Assembly: GCA_902801985.1 (NCBI GenBank)
Contig: CADCKD010000003.1
Coordinates: forward strand, 84,771-148,770
DNA: 64,000 nt
Reading direction: 5' to 3'
Origin: an uncultured bacterium
Lineage (GTDB): Bacteria > Cyanobacteriota > Vampirovibrionia > Gastranaerophilales > Gastranaerophilaceae
Under the pieces are notes generated by a model. It searched no databases. It had not been told where the DNA came from and saw only the letters and a list, made by a program, of their open reading frames with translations. The translations under genes and the position numbers were made by a program. This document shows positions 23,511 through 32,248 of this stretch, one piece after another. Position 1 is the first letter of the stretch. Each line of letters opens with the position of its first letter.

Positions 23511-25145
23511 ATGTTAACAGATAACAATACTAAAATACTAACAGGTTCAAGGGTTATTATTGAATCCTTGAAATCCCTTGGTGTGGATACTATATTCGGG
23601 TATCCTGGAGGTATTGTTTTGGGCTTGTACGATGAATTATATAAGCAAAATGGCATAAAACATGTACTGGTAAGACATGAACAATCTGCAGTCCATGCTG
23701 CAGAAGGTTATGCAAGAACTACAGGCAAATGCGGAGTCGTTCTTGTTACATCTGGCCCCGGTGCGACAAATACTGTAACAGGTATTGCTAATGCTTATAT
23801 GGATGGCTCTCCTTTGATTGTTCTTACAGGGCAGGTATTCAAGAATTTAATAGGAAAAGATGCCTTTCAAGAAGCGAATATTTGTGATATTACACGCTCT
23901 TGTACCAAAGCTGTATATCAAATTGATGACGCTAAAAATATTCAGAGTGTTTTACAAGAGGCATATACTTGTGCAATGTCCGGTAAGAAAGGACCTGTTG
24001 TTGTCGATCTTGTAAAAGATATTTTTGATGGTAAAGCTGAATTTAATCAAGTTATTACTGAAATTCAAGACAGTAGTATAATAAACTATTCTGAAGTAGA
24101 AAGAATTGCAGGTTTATTAAAACAATCTTCAAGACCTGTAATTGTTGCAGGTGGCGGGGTTAATCATTCTAAGTGTTATAAGGAATTATGGAATTTTGCT
24201 CAAAAATTCAGTCTCCCTGTTGTATCTACTATGATGGGTTTAGGTTCCTATCCTCAGGAAGATAAAAATTATCTTGGAATGGTAGGGATTTTTGGTGATA
24301 ATTGCGCAAATGAAGTTATAAGACAGTCGGATTTAATTATCTCTTTGGGGGCAAGATTTAACGATCGTATTACCTGCATGTATAAAGATGTGGATTTGAG
24401 TTCTAAATTGGTACAAATAGATATAAACCAAAATGAAATAGGCCGTATGATTTCTCCGAGAGATTATATGGTATGTGATATAAAACAGTTTTTACGTGCT
24501 CTCGATTCTAAAACTGCAGGCATGAATAAAGATTGGAAATCTTGGCTGTTTGTTGCTCAGGATTATAGAAATTTAAATAAAAAAAGAGAAAAAACTTCTA
24601 ATATGCTTCATTCATTTGAAGTTATGAAGAAAATTGATGAATATACAAAAGATAAAAATGTGATATTTACAAGTGAAGTCGGTCAACATCAATTATGGGC
24701 GGTTCAAAACCTTCATGTAAATCAGGATAGGAAATTGTTGCTATCTGGTGGTTCTGGGACTATGGGTTTTGGTTTGCCTGCAGCGATTGGGGCATGTGTT
24801 GGCAGTCCTGATTCTGAAGTTGTATGTATCTCCGGTGACGGTTCGTTCCAAATGAGTATAGGCGAGCTTGCAACTTGTAAAGATTACAATTTAAATCTTA
24901 AAATAATGATTTTAAATAACGGATATTTGGGAATGGTTCGACAACTCCAACAAAAGAATTGTGAGGGCAGATATTCTCAAACTAAAATATCTAACCCTGA
25001 TTTTGTGGAGCTTGCTCATAGCTATGGAATAAAAGCGGTAAAAGTAAATTCAATAAATGACATTGATAATGCTCTTGAGCGTGCTTTTTCACAACAAGGC
25101 CCGTATATAATCGATTTTTCAATCGAGCCGATGGAGGTTTTATAG
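23511..25145 (+). CDS. ilvB: Acetolactate synthase, large (catalytic) subunit
   Basis: 544 residues, close to the usual 550-590. It condenses two pyruvate (or pyruvate + 2-oxobutyrate) with thiamine diphosphate. Signatures: IFGYPGGIVLGLYDEL, the catalytic Glu in VRHEQSAVHAAEGYAR, TSGPGATNTVTGIANAY, KDAFQEANI, and the ThDP/Mg2+ motif GDGSFQMSIGELATCKD with NN in LNNGYLGMVRQ. AAGGGA lies 12 nt before the ATG. No regulatory subunit gene (ilvN) follows, only a possible 48-codon ORF. It shares the branched-chain pathway with ilvC at 3.7-4.7 kb. Confidence 0.95.
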   Translation: MLTDNNTKILTGSRVIIESLKSLGVDTIFGYPGGIVLGLYDELYKQNGIKHVLVRHEQSAVHAAEGYARTTGKCGVVLVTSGPGATNTVTGIANAYMDGSPLIVLTGQVFKNLIGKDAFQEANICDITRSCTKAVYQIDDAKNIQSVLQEAYTCAMSGKKGPVVVDLVKDIFDGKAEFNQVITEIQDSSIINYSEVERIAGLLKQSSRPVIVAGGGVNHSKCYKELWNFAQKFSLPVVSTMMGLGSYPQEDKNYLGMVGIFGDNCANEVIRQSDLIISLGARFNDRITCMYKDVDLSSKLVQIDINQNEIGRMISPRDYMVCDIKQFLRALDSKTAGMNKDWKSWLFVAQDYRNLNKKREKTSNMLHSFEVMKKIDEYTKDKNVIFTSEVGQHQLWAVQNLHVNQDRKLLLSGGSGTMGFGLPAAIGACVGSPDSEVVCISGDGSFQMSIGELATCKDYNLNLKIMILNNGYLGMVRQLQQKNCEGRYSQTKISNPDFVELAHSYGIKAVKVNSINDIDNALERAFSQQGPYIIDFSIEPMEVL

Positions 25146-25206
25146 TACACCCCCTCCCTCAAATTAAATAATAGTAATTACCCTGGGAATTAAGAAGACT
25201 TGGACA

Positions 25207-25353
25207 ATGGATAAAACAAAAATTAAGAAAATAAAGGAAATTTACTCCTCAAAATTGAATAGAAATAATACTTTAACTAAGAAAAAGTTAAAGACACAGC
25301 CGTTTTTTACAAAGATATTGGCAAAGCTGGAAGACAATACTTATAAAAACTAA
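25207..25353 (+). CDS. Possible 48-residue Lys-rich ORF
   Basis: An ATG at 25207 opens 48 codons ending at TAA 25353. The product is basic (many Lys, starts MDKTKIKKIKEIY, ends LEDNTYKN). Only a weak AAGAAG lies upstream. It begins 61 bp after ilvB. It is in the position where ilvN might be expected but is not similar to an ACT-domain subunit. It may be non-coding; I keep it because the frame is open and lies in an otherwise empty gap. Confidence 0.25.
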   Translation: MDKTKIKKIKEIYSSKLNRNNTLTKKKLKTQPFFTKILAKLEDNTYKN

Positions 25354-25354
25354 T

Positions 25355-26461
25355 TTAGAATATCTCGATTTCGTTTTCGTCGATAGGCTTTATGACCTTT
25401 TTGTCCGCTTCTTTTGCACATATCCCAAGGTTTTCGCTTAAAATGTCTTTAATATAGTCAGTAACTTCTCTTTTACCTAGCGGTTGTCCATCTTTTGTAA
25501 GTACGACGTCTGTTTCATCTTTGTGCTTTTCAAAAAATTGAGCAAATCCTGAATCTGCAAATTCTGAATTCGGTATTGAGCCTGAAGTTGTTGTTGTAAT
25601 GTCTTTATCTCTTTTGAAAATTATAGGTTTGCCGATGTGCATTCCTGTCAGCTTTTTATTCTCGCCTTTTCCGTATGCAAAGCCCACCGGAACAACAGTA
25701 ACTTCTTTTTTTACTCCAAGTATTTTATTTATAATTTCTGCTACTCCGCCTTGGAAACGCTGAAAAAGCTCTAAGTCTTTTCTTACGGCAAGTCTTCCTT
25801 CAGGAAATATAAAAATATTGCATTTGTCAGAGATAAAATCTCGCATCAAAGGAAACATCGCTCTTGCATTGGTTTTTATATCGCGTGAAGATATATTCGC
25901 GTCAACGCCGACGGCTCCAACTGCTTCAAACGCTTTTCTTTTTATAGGATCCATTGTGGTTAAGATGTCTTGGTTTAGTATAATTTTTGGTACAGGAAAG
26001 CTTTCACCCCTGCCTGCATCTTGGTATGCTTGTGTCAGTATAGTATTCAATACCGCAAGCATTTGCGGGTCTTCACTTTGGTTTGAGTGATTCATAATGA
26101 ATATTGTTGATTTGCCGTTTTGAGCAATTTGTTCAAGTATTTTGTCTTCTATATTAACATCAATAATCTTGTTGCTTGCATATATTCTGCTGACGCCTTC
26201 AAGTTGGGAGAGATATTTCGGTGAAGATTCAGGTGTGATTTCGGATATTGTTTTGGTTAATTCTTTTACTTTTTTACTTTGAAATAAATTGCCAATCTTA
26301 TTTGCAATAATTCTCAGAGCATACTCGCCCTTTTGCATTGATTTTTCTGCTCTTACACCTGTAAAAGCCATTTGTGCGGGAGCTTGATTTAATGCAGCTT
26401 TTGAAGCATTTATATTTCTATATTGATATTGGTATTGATAATTTACTGGGGTAATGTTCAT
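25355..26461 (-). CDS. PlsC-like acyltransferase with Asn/Tyr-rich N-terminus
   Basis: 368 residues. The core looks like a glycerolphosphate/lysophospholipid acyltransferase: FIMNHSNQSEDP near 120-130 (the His of the HX4D block; here the sixth position is Glu and Asp follows), then IFPEGRLAVRKDLELFQRF near 217 (the PEG block) and FQGGVAEI. It would transfer an acyl chain to a lysolipid. Before it is an unusual polar leader MNITPVNYQYQYQYRN, then AQMAFTG (about 1-36). No membrane helix stands out. AAAGA-type site only (GAAAGAACCG). The leader resembles those of nearby unrelated proteins (see findings). Confidence 0.75.
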   Translation of the reverse strand: MNITPVNYQYQYQYRNINASKAALNQAPAQMAFTGVRAEKSMQKGEYALRIIANKIGNLFQSKKVKELTKTISEITPESSPKYLSQLEGVSRIYASNKIIDVNIEDKILEQIAQNGKSTIFIMNHSNQSEDPQMLAVLNTILTQAYQDAGRGESFPVPKIILNQDILTTMDPIKRKAFEAVGAVGVDANISSRDIKTNARAMFPLMRDFISDKCNIFIFPEGRLAVRKDLELFQRFQGGVAEIINKILGVKKEVTVVPVGFAYGKGENKKLTGMHIGKPIIFKRDKDITTTTSGSIPNSEFADSGFAQFFEKHKDETDVVLTKDGQPLGKREVTDYIKDILSENLGICAKEADKKVIKPIDENEIEIF

Positions 26462-26591
26462 AAACGGTTCTTTCTTTTTGTGCTATGAAGGAATATTTTT
26501 ATTTGTGTACTCTTATTAAAACTTCTAAATATATATTTTGTTATTTAGGATTTAAATGTTTACAATATTTAATGAGCATATGTATATTTAT

Positions 26592-26633
26592 AACAAAGCC
26601 GACCATTGTATAAGCAGTGGCCGGCTATGTTAT
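26592..26633 (-). terminator. Probable hairpin after the paralogue cluster
   Basis: CATAGCCGGCCACTG and CAATGGTCGGCTTTG (minus strand reading) form a 15-bp imperfect stem with a short loop. The sequence after it on the minus strand is AT-rich (TTATAAATATAC) but not a true T-run. It is 16 bp after the last paralogue. Confidence 0.45.
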
Positions 26634-26648
26634 TTTTATCGTTAATTG

Positions 26649-27209
26649 TTATGACGGGATATTTTTTTCTATTTTAATTATATTTTCCGCGGTCTCTTTT
26701 ATAGTTGCACTACCTGCAGTTTGTGATAATAATCCGGAGCCTGCATAGAATGTTGAAGCAAAACTTTCATTAAAACCATTTGGCTCAGGCATTTGATTTG
26801 TCATAAATTGTGAATGTGCCATCATCTGTGGGTCACTTCCCAGTAAATGTTCATTAATCGATTCCGGGGTGCTAACTCCTTCCATTATTTCAGGTACGGA
26901 TTTTGAACAAACGCTATTGGGGTTATGCACAGATTTCCCGTACAATGCTGCTCCCGTGGAATAATCTAAACCGGAGCCTGTAGTTGAAAGGCTCGAACCG
27001 CCACCAGTAAGCATTGATGAATTTGATATTTCCGTGCTATTTAGTTCTTCACTTTTAACTTTTTTTAAATCTGGTGCAGAAGTGCTTGTTTTTGAGGTCA
27101 TTTTAGAAATGTCACTAGTATCTTTTAACAATTTTTCAAATCCGTTTTTTCTTATTTTTAATCGTGCTTGAAAATTTACGTGATTTGTTGGACCTATTTT
27201 TGTAATCAT
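26649..27209 (-). CDS. Tandem paralogue C, hypothetical, NFQA leader
   Basis: 186 residues. Starts MITKIGPTNHVNFQARLKI and ends ENIIKIEKNIPS, the same ends as the gene at 27257. The middle is Ser/Thr/Gly-rich and shares blocks with that gene (KTSTSA; YSTGAALYGKSVHNPNSV against YSSTAATALEQSAHNPHSI; VSTPESI against ISTPKSA), but it lacks the block ASSGIAE to ISTRDL. No signal peptide or membrane helix. An AAGGAG site precedes the ATG. Together with its two neighbours it forms a three-gene array on one strand with spacers of 47 bp each. Function unknown. Confidence 0.75.
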   Translation of the reverse strand: MITKIGPTNHVNFQARLKIRKNGFEKLLKDTSDISKMTSKTSTSAPDLKKVKSEELNSTEISNSSMLTGGGSSLSTTGSGLDYSTGAALYGKSVHNPNSVCSKSVPEIMEGVSTPESINEHLLGSDPQMMAHSQFMTNQMPEPNGFNESFASTFYAGSGLLSQTAGSATIKETAENIIKIEKNIPS

Positions 27210-27256
27210 TTTAAACTCCTTTTTCTCTAATATTCTAATATTATTTTTTTATTTAA

Positions 27257-27943
27257 TTATGACGGGATATTTTTTTCTATGTCTTTTAGTTCAACAATAT
27301 TCTCGAAATTATTTTTGAGTACAGTGGAGCCGGCCCAATTTGATAGTGAGCCATAGGTTGCGTGGTATCCGGATAAAGATTCTATCTTGGTACTATTACT
27401 TTGCCCCTGCTGATATTCAAGGCCTTTTACGGAATATTCTTGTGTAAAGTTCTCTATATTCCCCATTACCTCAGCTGATTTAGGGGTACTGATTGCTGCC
27501 AGTCCGTCGTGTATTGATCCTGCATATATACTATGCGGGTTGTGTGCTGATTGTTCAAGAGCTGTTGCAGCTGTCGATGAATATAAGCCTACTCCTGAAC
27601 TGATTGAGGATGAACCAATAGCGCTTTCTCTGAGGTCTTCTCCCATATTATTCGGCTTTTCGCTTTCAACTGTTTTTAAGTCTCTTGTAGAAATGTTATT
27701 AGCTTCTCTTTTGATTGCGTCAGCATTTGAACGCATTGATGCTGATAACGCGTTCCCTTCACTTGCAATATCTGCAGGAAATGCTGTGGATTCAGCTATT
27801 CCGCTAGATGCTGAAGTGCTTGTTCTGGAGCCAATTTTTGAAATGTCTACACTATCTTTTAAAAGATTTGTTACTCCGCTTTTTCTGATTTTGATAAGTG
27901 CTTGAAAGTTTACTTGATTTGCCGGTCCGATTTTTGAAATCAT
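27257..27943 (-). CDS. Tandem paralogue B, hypothetical, NFQA leader
   Basis: 228 residues, the longest of the three. Starts MISKIGPANQVNFQALIKI; carries SASSGIAESTAFPADI, SNADAIKREANNISTRDL (shared with the 111-residue copy), then YSSTAATALEQSAHNPHSI and ISTPKSA (shared with the 186-residue copy), and ends DIEKNIPS. It therefore contains blocks of both neighbours and may be closest to the ancestral form. A strong AAAAGGAG precedes the ATG. Ser/Ala/Asn-rich, mostly without predicted hydrophobic segments. Function unknown. Confidence 0.78.
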   Translation of the reverse strand: MISKIGPANQVNFQALIKIRKSGVTNLLKDSVDISKIGSRTSTSASSGIAESTAFPADIASEGNALSASMRSNADAIKREANNISTRDLKTVESEKPNNMGEDLRESAIGSSSISSGVGLYSSTAATALEQSAHNPHSIYAGSIHDGLAAISTPKSAEVMGNIENFTQEYSVKGLEYQQGQSNSTKIESLSGYHATYGSLSNWAGSTVLKNNFENIVELKDIEKNIPS

Positions 27944-27990
27944 ATAGTACTCCTTTTCTTTTTATTCCTCTTTATAATAAATTCAAAATT

Positions 27991-28326
27991 TTATGATGGA
28001 ATGTCTTTTGTCTTTTTTGATTTTGCTGCTGAATTTTGGCTTGCAGTGCTTATTATTGTTCTTAAATCTCTTGTGGATATTGCATCAGATTCTTTATTTA
28101 TTATATCCGCATTGTAGCGAATGGCAGAGAAATTGTGGTTATAACTGGATATATCAGTAGGGAATGAAGTTACTTCTGCTGTCCCGCTAGAAGCAGAGCC
28201 AACTGTTCGCGCTCCGATTTTTGCACTGCCTTTTACGTCTTCGATAATGTTTTTAAATCCCTCTTTTTGGATTTTAATGCGTGCTTGGAAGTTTATTTGA
28301 TTAATAACTCCTATCTTAGAAATCAT
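27991..28326 (-). CDS. Tandem paralogue A, short, NFQA leader
   Basis: 111 residues. Starts MISKIGVINQINFQARIKI, carries SASSGTAEVTSFPTDISS and NADIINKESDAISTRDL (near-copies of paralogue B), then jumps to a short tail ending KTKDIPS. It lacks the YSST-HNPHSI-ISTPKSA middle of the other two, as if the centre had been deleted in frame. AAGGGG lies upstream of the ATG. It is the first gene in transcription order. Function unknown. Confidence 0.72.
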   Translation of the reverse strand: MISKIGVINQINFQARIKIQKEGFKNIIEDVKGSAKIGARTVGSASSGTAEVTSFPTDISSYNHNFSAIRYNADIINKESDAISTRDLRTIISTASQNSAAKSKKTKDIPS

Positions 28327-28408
28327 TTTATACCCCTTTTTCTTTTTAACTCCTGTGAAAATATTTTTTGCTATATATGAATTATGTTATTTACAATGTT
28401 TAATATAA

Positions 28409-28867
28409 TCAATGGCAACCTCTGCATGATGTGCAGCCATTATGTGAGCATTGATTTTTAAATAAATCTTGGAAATCAAAAACTCTATCCTCTAATATTG
28501 CTTCAATAACCGGAGGTACAAGTCGCTTTTTTACCTCCAGAATGTCTTTTTTAAATTCGTCTATATGAGTGTCAATCCCAATAAGAACCGGATATTGCGC
28601 GATGATTTTATTGTTTGAATGTATTGTGATTCCGCTGACTTTAACCCCCGCTAAAAATGCTTTTTCTTCTGCATTTTCTTCATTAAACGAAGGTAATAGG
28701 GAAGGATGAATGTTGATAGATTTTTCGGGAAGGTCACCTGTATGATTATTATAAACAGCTAAATCGTAATCTTCCGTATTTTCGACTATTTCAACATTTT
28801 TGTCCGCAAAATAATTTTGGATTGTTCCAGAAATATCAGAATTTATTAATAATATTTTTTTCTTCAT
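28409..28867 (-). CDS. Reduced PurN-like formyltransferase domain with Cys-rich tail
   Basis: 152 residues. The middle matches the second half of glycinamide ribonucleotide formyltransferase: INIHPSLLPSF (N52, H54 of the active site), EEKAFLAGVKVSGITIHSN, then AQYPVLIGIDTHIDEFKK and a C-terminal helix VPPVIEAILEDRVFDF. The N-terminal nucleotide-binding half is shortened to about 50 residues, and the stretch that normally carries the catalytic Asp (DxGP) is missing. The C-terminus is a Cys/His cluster: C140, C145, C148, C151, H152. It probably no longer makes formyl-GAR and may bind metal. No ribosome binding site; TAAAAT ends 6 nt before the ATG. Confidence 0.65.
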   Translation of the reverse strand: MKKKILLINSDISGTIQNYFADKNVEIVENTEDYDLAVYNNHTGDLPEKSINIHPSLLPSFNEENAEEKAFLAGVKVSGITIHSNNKIIAQYPVLIGIDTHIDEFKKDILEVKKRLVPPVIEAILEDRVFDFQDLFKNQCSHNGCTSCRGCH

Positions 28868-28873
28868 ATGATG

Positions 28874-28879
28874 ATTTTA
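28874..28879 (-). promoter_or_regulatory. -10-like box 6 nt before the ATG (possible leaderless start)
   Basis: On the minus strand TAAAAT, then CATCAT, then the ATG of the PurN-like gene. There is no Shine-Dalgarno. Confidence 0.4.
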
Positions 28880-28882
28880 CTA

Positions 28883-28933
28883 CAAATAATAAAAAGCAGG
28901 AATTTTATTAAAATTCCCGCTTTTTATTATTTG
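28883..28933 (-). terminator. Terminator of the birA-oad operon
   Basis: A very long hairpin: about 23 of 24 bases pair, with one A/C mismatch, around an ATT loop, reading GCGGGAATTTT to AAAATTCCTGC followed by TTTTTATTATTTG on the minus strand. It lies 24 bp past the oadB stop and just upstream of the PurN-like gene. Confidence 0.88.
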
Positions 28934-28956
28934 TTTAATTCTAACTTTAATTTTAA

Positions 28957-30174
28957 TTATTTGCACAAAGCAAGCAAAATACCTGCGGCAACTGCAGAAC
29001 CAATTACTCCGGATACGTTTGGTCCCATTGCATGCATCAAAAGGTAGTTTTGAGAATTATATTCCAAGCCTACTTTGTTTGATACACGTGCAGCCATAGG
29101 AACTGCTGATACACCGGCAGAACCGATTAATGGGTTAATTAGTTTTGGCTCTCTTTTTTGAAGTTTTGCTGTGATAATTTCACAAACATTCATCAATTTT
29201 GCCATTAATACCCCTGCTGCAGTTGCAAATGAGAATGCCAAAATACCTAACAATAATATGAATAAGGTTTGTACGGTTAAAAATTGTTCTGCTGAAAGTT
29301 TTGAACCTACTGTTAAACCTAAGAATATTGTAATGATATTTATTAAAGCATTTTGCATTGTATCAGATAATCTGTCTACAACACCGCATTCTTTGCACAT
29401 ATTACCAAAAGTAAATGCCCCTACTAAAGGACAAGCACTCGGCAATAGAAGAATACACATAAATAATATGATTAGAGGGAAAACAATTTTTTCACGTTTA
29501 GAAACTGGTCTCAATTGTTCCATCTGTATCATTCTTTCTTTTGCTGTTGTAAATAATTTCATAATAGGCGGTTGAATTACCGGTACAAGAGCCATATATG
29601 AATAAGCTGCAACTGCGATTGCTCCCAATAATTCAGGTGCAAGTTTTGAAGTTACATAAATAGATGTCGGGCCGTCTGCTCCTCCGATAATGCCGATAGC
29701 ACCTGCTTGTGGAAGAGTAAAACCAAAACAGCATAATGCTAAAAGTAAAGCTCCGAAGATACCAAATTGCGCTGCTCCACCAAGTAGTGCGGTTTTAGGG
29801 TTCGCAATCAACGGTCCAAAATCTGTCATTGCTCCAACGCCCATAAAGATAATCAAAGGAAATATTCCTTTATGAATACCTATTTCAAAAATTATTCCTA
29901 AAAATCCGGTTGGACCTGCAATTGCTTCTGACGGATCCAAAAACGGAATATTTGATAAAATCCCGCCAAATGCAATTGGTACAAGTAACAACGGTTCGTA
30001 TTGCTTTTTAATGCCTAACCATAGCAAGAATAAACATATAACAAGCATTATCGGATGTCCAAACTGATGTAAGAACTGCTCTGCGGCACTTGTAATATTC
30101 GGATCCGGTTGAGAAATCATGTTATATAATCCGGTATTCTGCCATAGATTTATTAAACCTTCTGTAATTTCCAT
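28957..30174 (-). CDS. oadB: Na+-translocating decarboxylase beta subunit
   Basis: 405 residues, polytopic. The beta subunit decarboxylates carboxybiotin and couples this to Na+ export across the inner membrane. The key motifs are visible: [19 protein letters not shown] with the essential Asp, [13 protein letters not shown], and [20 protein letters not shown] with the conserved Ser/Asn. About nine to eleven helices. It is the last gene of birA-oadG-oadA-oadB, 10 bp after oadA. The parent acid (oxaloacetate, methylmalonyl-CoA or glutaconyl-CoA) depends on the alpha subunit; oxaloacetate is most likely here. Confidence 0.95.
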   Translation of the reverse strand: MEITEGLINLWQNTGLYNMISQPDPNITSAAEQFLHQFGHPIMLVICLFLLWLGIKKQYEPLLLVPIAFGGILSNIPFLDPSEAIAGPTGFLGIIFEIGIHKGIFPLIIFMGVGAMTDFGPLIANPKTALLGGAAQFGIFGALLLALCCFGFTLPQAGAIGIIGGADGPTSIYVTSKLAPELLGAIAVAAYSYMALVPVIQPPIMKLFTTAKERMIQMEQLRPVSKREKIVFPLIILFMCILLLPSACPLVGAFTFGNMCKECGVVDRLSDTMQNALINIITIFLGLTVGSKLSAEQFLTVQTLFILLLGILAFSFATAAGVLMAKLMNVCEIITAKLQKREPKLINPLIGSAGVSAVPMAARVSNKVGLEYNSQNYLLMHAMGPNVSGVIGSAVAAGILLALCK

Positions 30175-30184
30175 CTAAAGCCTC

Positions 30185-31984
30185 CTAACCGATTGTTACC
30201 AATACTTGTCCGTTTTGGACTTTATTACCTACTTCAATTTCAACAGATTTAACAGTGCCTGAAACAGGGGATTTAATTTCTGTTTCCATTTTCATTGCTT
30301 CGACAACTGCTATTACGTCACCTTCTGAAATGTTGTCTCCTTCTGAAACTAAGACTTTAAGTACATTCCCAGGTAATGCTGCTTTGACAGGGGTTCCTTC
30401 GCCTGTTGAAGCTTTTGCTTCTATTCCGTTTTTAACGCTAAAGTCATATAATTTACCGTTAACAACAGCTTTAGCACCTTCCAATGCCACTGCATATTTT
30501 TTGCCGTTAACTGTTACAGTATAACCGTTTGTATCATTACCTTCAGCTTTTGGAGCTGCATCTGCTGATACTTTATTAACAGAAACTTTGCCTTTTCCAA
30601 GCAAGAAATCTATACCTTTATCAACGTTACCGTCCTTGCATGCGCAGGCGATAAATAAGTTTTCATCAGTTACAGGCAAACCTGCAGCTTTCAGTCTTTC
30701 TTCTGCTGCTTTGATACCTTTTTCAGGATCTTTTTCATTCAAGTCTACAACTTTTTCTGTCGTAGGTTGTAAGCCTGTTTGTTCTTCTGCCCATTTTACA
30801 AGTTCAGGATCCGGCTGGCAAGGAGTCTTTCCGAAGTATCCTAATAACATTTTTGCATATCCTGGGTTAGCTTTGTCCCAAGGTTTTTCAGAAATTGCAT
30901 TTAAGAAAGATTGTTGAGCGTAGAATTGAGAAACAGGAGTTACAGATGTTGCAAAGCCTCCCCTTTCAACAACCTCTTTCATATTGGCAATAAGCTTAGG
31001 AAACTTATCTAGCATACCCATATCTTTTAATTGGTTAACAGTTGTTGCAGTTGCACCTCCAGGTAACGGCGCCTGAATCAAAATTGGATTTACTGCCAAT
31101 GAAATAGGCGAAATCGGATAATCTTTCATACAATCTTTGAAGATTTCTTCTGTTTCCATGATTTTCTTGATATCTAAACCTAAATCATATTCGGTTCCTT
31201 TAAGTGCGTGCCACATTGAAATAATATCAGGTTGACCTGTTCCGCCTGAAACCGGTTTCATCGCCAAATCTATACCATCAGCCCCGCCTTCAAGTGCCGC
31301 CAAGTATGCAGCCAAACCGGTACCGGCAGTTTCATGAGAGTGAAAGCGTATATGAGCATCTTGACCTAATATTTCTCTGGCCATTTTTACAGTTGCATAT
31401 ACCTTTCTTGGGTTGGATGTACCTGATGCATCTTTAAATGCTAATGAATCAAACGGCAATCCTGAATCCAAAATATTTCTCAAAACTTTTTCATAAAATG
31501 CAACATCATGTGCACCTTCACATCCGTACGGAAGCTCCATCATTGTGATTGTAACTTCGTGCTGCATGCCGTATTTTTTAATTGAATTTGCGGAATCAAT
31601 TAAGTTATTTACATCATTTAAAGCATCAAAGTTTCTAACAACGTTAACGCCGTGTTTTGCAAACATTTTAGCATGAAGGTCTATAACGTCTCTTGGTTGA
31701 GAATTCAAACCAACTACATTCACACCCCTTGCCAGAGATTGAAGTTTAATATCTGGGCCAACTGCTTCTCTGATTTTATCCATTGTTTCAAAGGCATTTT
31801 CATTACAGAAAAATATAGGAGCCTGAAATCTTGCACCGCCTGCAGTTTCAAAATGCTTGATACCTGCATCAACTGCAGCCTGCAATGCCGGAATAAAATC
31901 TTCAACAAGAACCTTAGCTCCGAAAATAGATTGGAAACCGTCTCTAAAAGACGTATCCATTACTTTGATAAGTTTTTTACTCAT
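30185..31984 (-). CDS. oadA: Oxaloacetate decarboxylase alpha subunit (biotin carrier)
   Basis: 599 residues. Carboxyltransferase barrel (about 1-300) with MDTSFRDGFQS at the metal site, AFKDASG with the active-site Lys near 180, and RFHSHETAG with the metal His pair; then the conserved carboxylase region (about 310-450); then a C-terminal biotinyl domain with EAMKMETEI, biotin Lys at 565, 34 residues from the end. It transfers CO2 from a 2-oxo acid (probably oxaloacetate) to biotin for OadB. It overlaps no gene; 27 bp follow oadG. Close relatives serve as pyruvate carboxylase subunit B, so that role is possible. Confidence 0.93.
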   Translation of the reverse strand: MSKKLIKVMDTSFRDGFQSIFGAKVLVEDFIPALQAAVDAGIKHFETAGGARFQAPIFFCNENAFETMDKIREAVGPDIKLQSLARGVNVVGLNSQPRDVIDLHAKMFAKHGVNVVRNFDALNDVNNLIDSANSIKKYGMQHEVTITMMELPYGCEGAHDVAFYEKVLRNILDSGLPFDSLAFKDASGTSNPRKVYATVKMAREILGQDAHIRFHSHETAGTGLAAYLAALEGGADGIDLAMKPVSGGTGQPDIISMWHALKGTEYDLGLDIKKIMETEEIFKDCMKDYPISPISLAVNPILIQAPLPGGATATTVNQLKDMGMLDKFPKLIANMKEVVERGGFATSVTPVSQFYAQQSFLNAISEKPWDKANPGYAKMLLGYFGKTPCQPDPELVKWAEEQTGLQPTTEKVVDLNEKDPEKGIKAAEERLKAAGLPVTDENLFIACACKDGNVDKGIDFLLGKGKVSVNKVSADAAPKAEGNDTNGYTVTVNGKKYAVALEGAKAVVNGKLYDFSVKNGIEAKASTGEGTPVKAALPGNVLKVLVSEGDNISEGDVIAVVEAMKMETEIKSPVSGTVKSVEIEVGNKVQNGQVLVTIG

Positions 31985-32011
31985 ATATATGTCCTTTCGT
32001 TTAATACTAAA

Positions 32012-32248
32012 TTATTGCTTTCTTTGTGCCATTATTGCAGCTATAGCGACTGCAATCGCTTCATCAACATTTGATGAAACTTTTTTTGCTGTTGATTTTA
32101 CTTCCTCAACTGCTTCAGGGAATATTTTGTTCAAGTATTGTACGATTTTTGACATTATGCCCATTCCCATAATTAAAAGGCATAAGAACGACAATACAAA
32201 ACCCATCCCTATGGCTAACAAAGCCAGACCGTTTTCTAAATTGTTCAT
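32012..32248 (-). CDS. oadG: OadG-like decarboxylase gamma subunit
   Basis: 78 residues: one N-terminal membrane helix (LLAIGMGFVLSFLCLLIMG, about 10-28) and a cytoplasmic tail (MSKIVQYLNKIFPEAVEEV, then an Ala/Val-rich helix ending MAQRKQ). This is the layout of the gamma subunit that anchors the alpha subunit to the beta pump. The ATG overlaps the end of birA by 4 bp (ATGA), so translation is coupled. Sequence is short and variable; synteny is strong support. Confidence 0.85.
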   Translation of the reverse strand: MNNLENGLALLAIGMGFVLSFLCLLIMGMGIMSKIVQYLNKIFPEAVEEVKSTAKKVSSNVDEAIAVAIAAIMAQRKQ

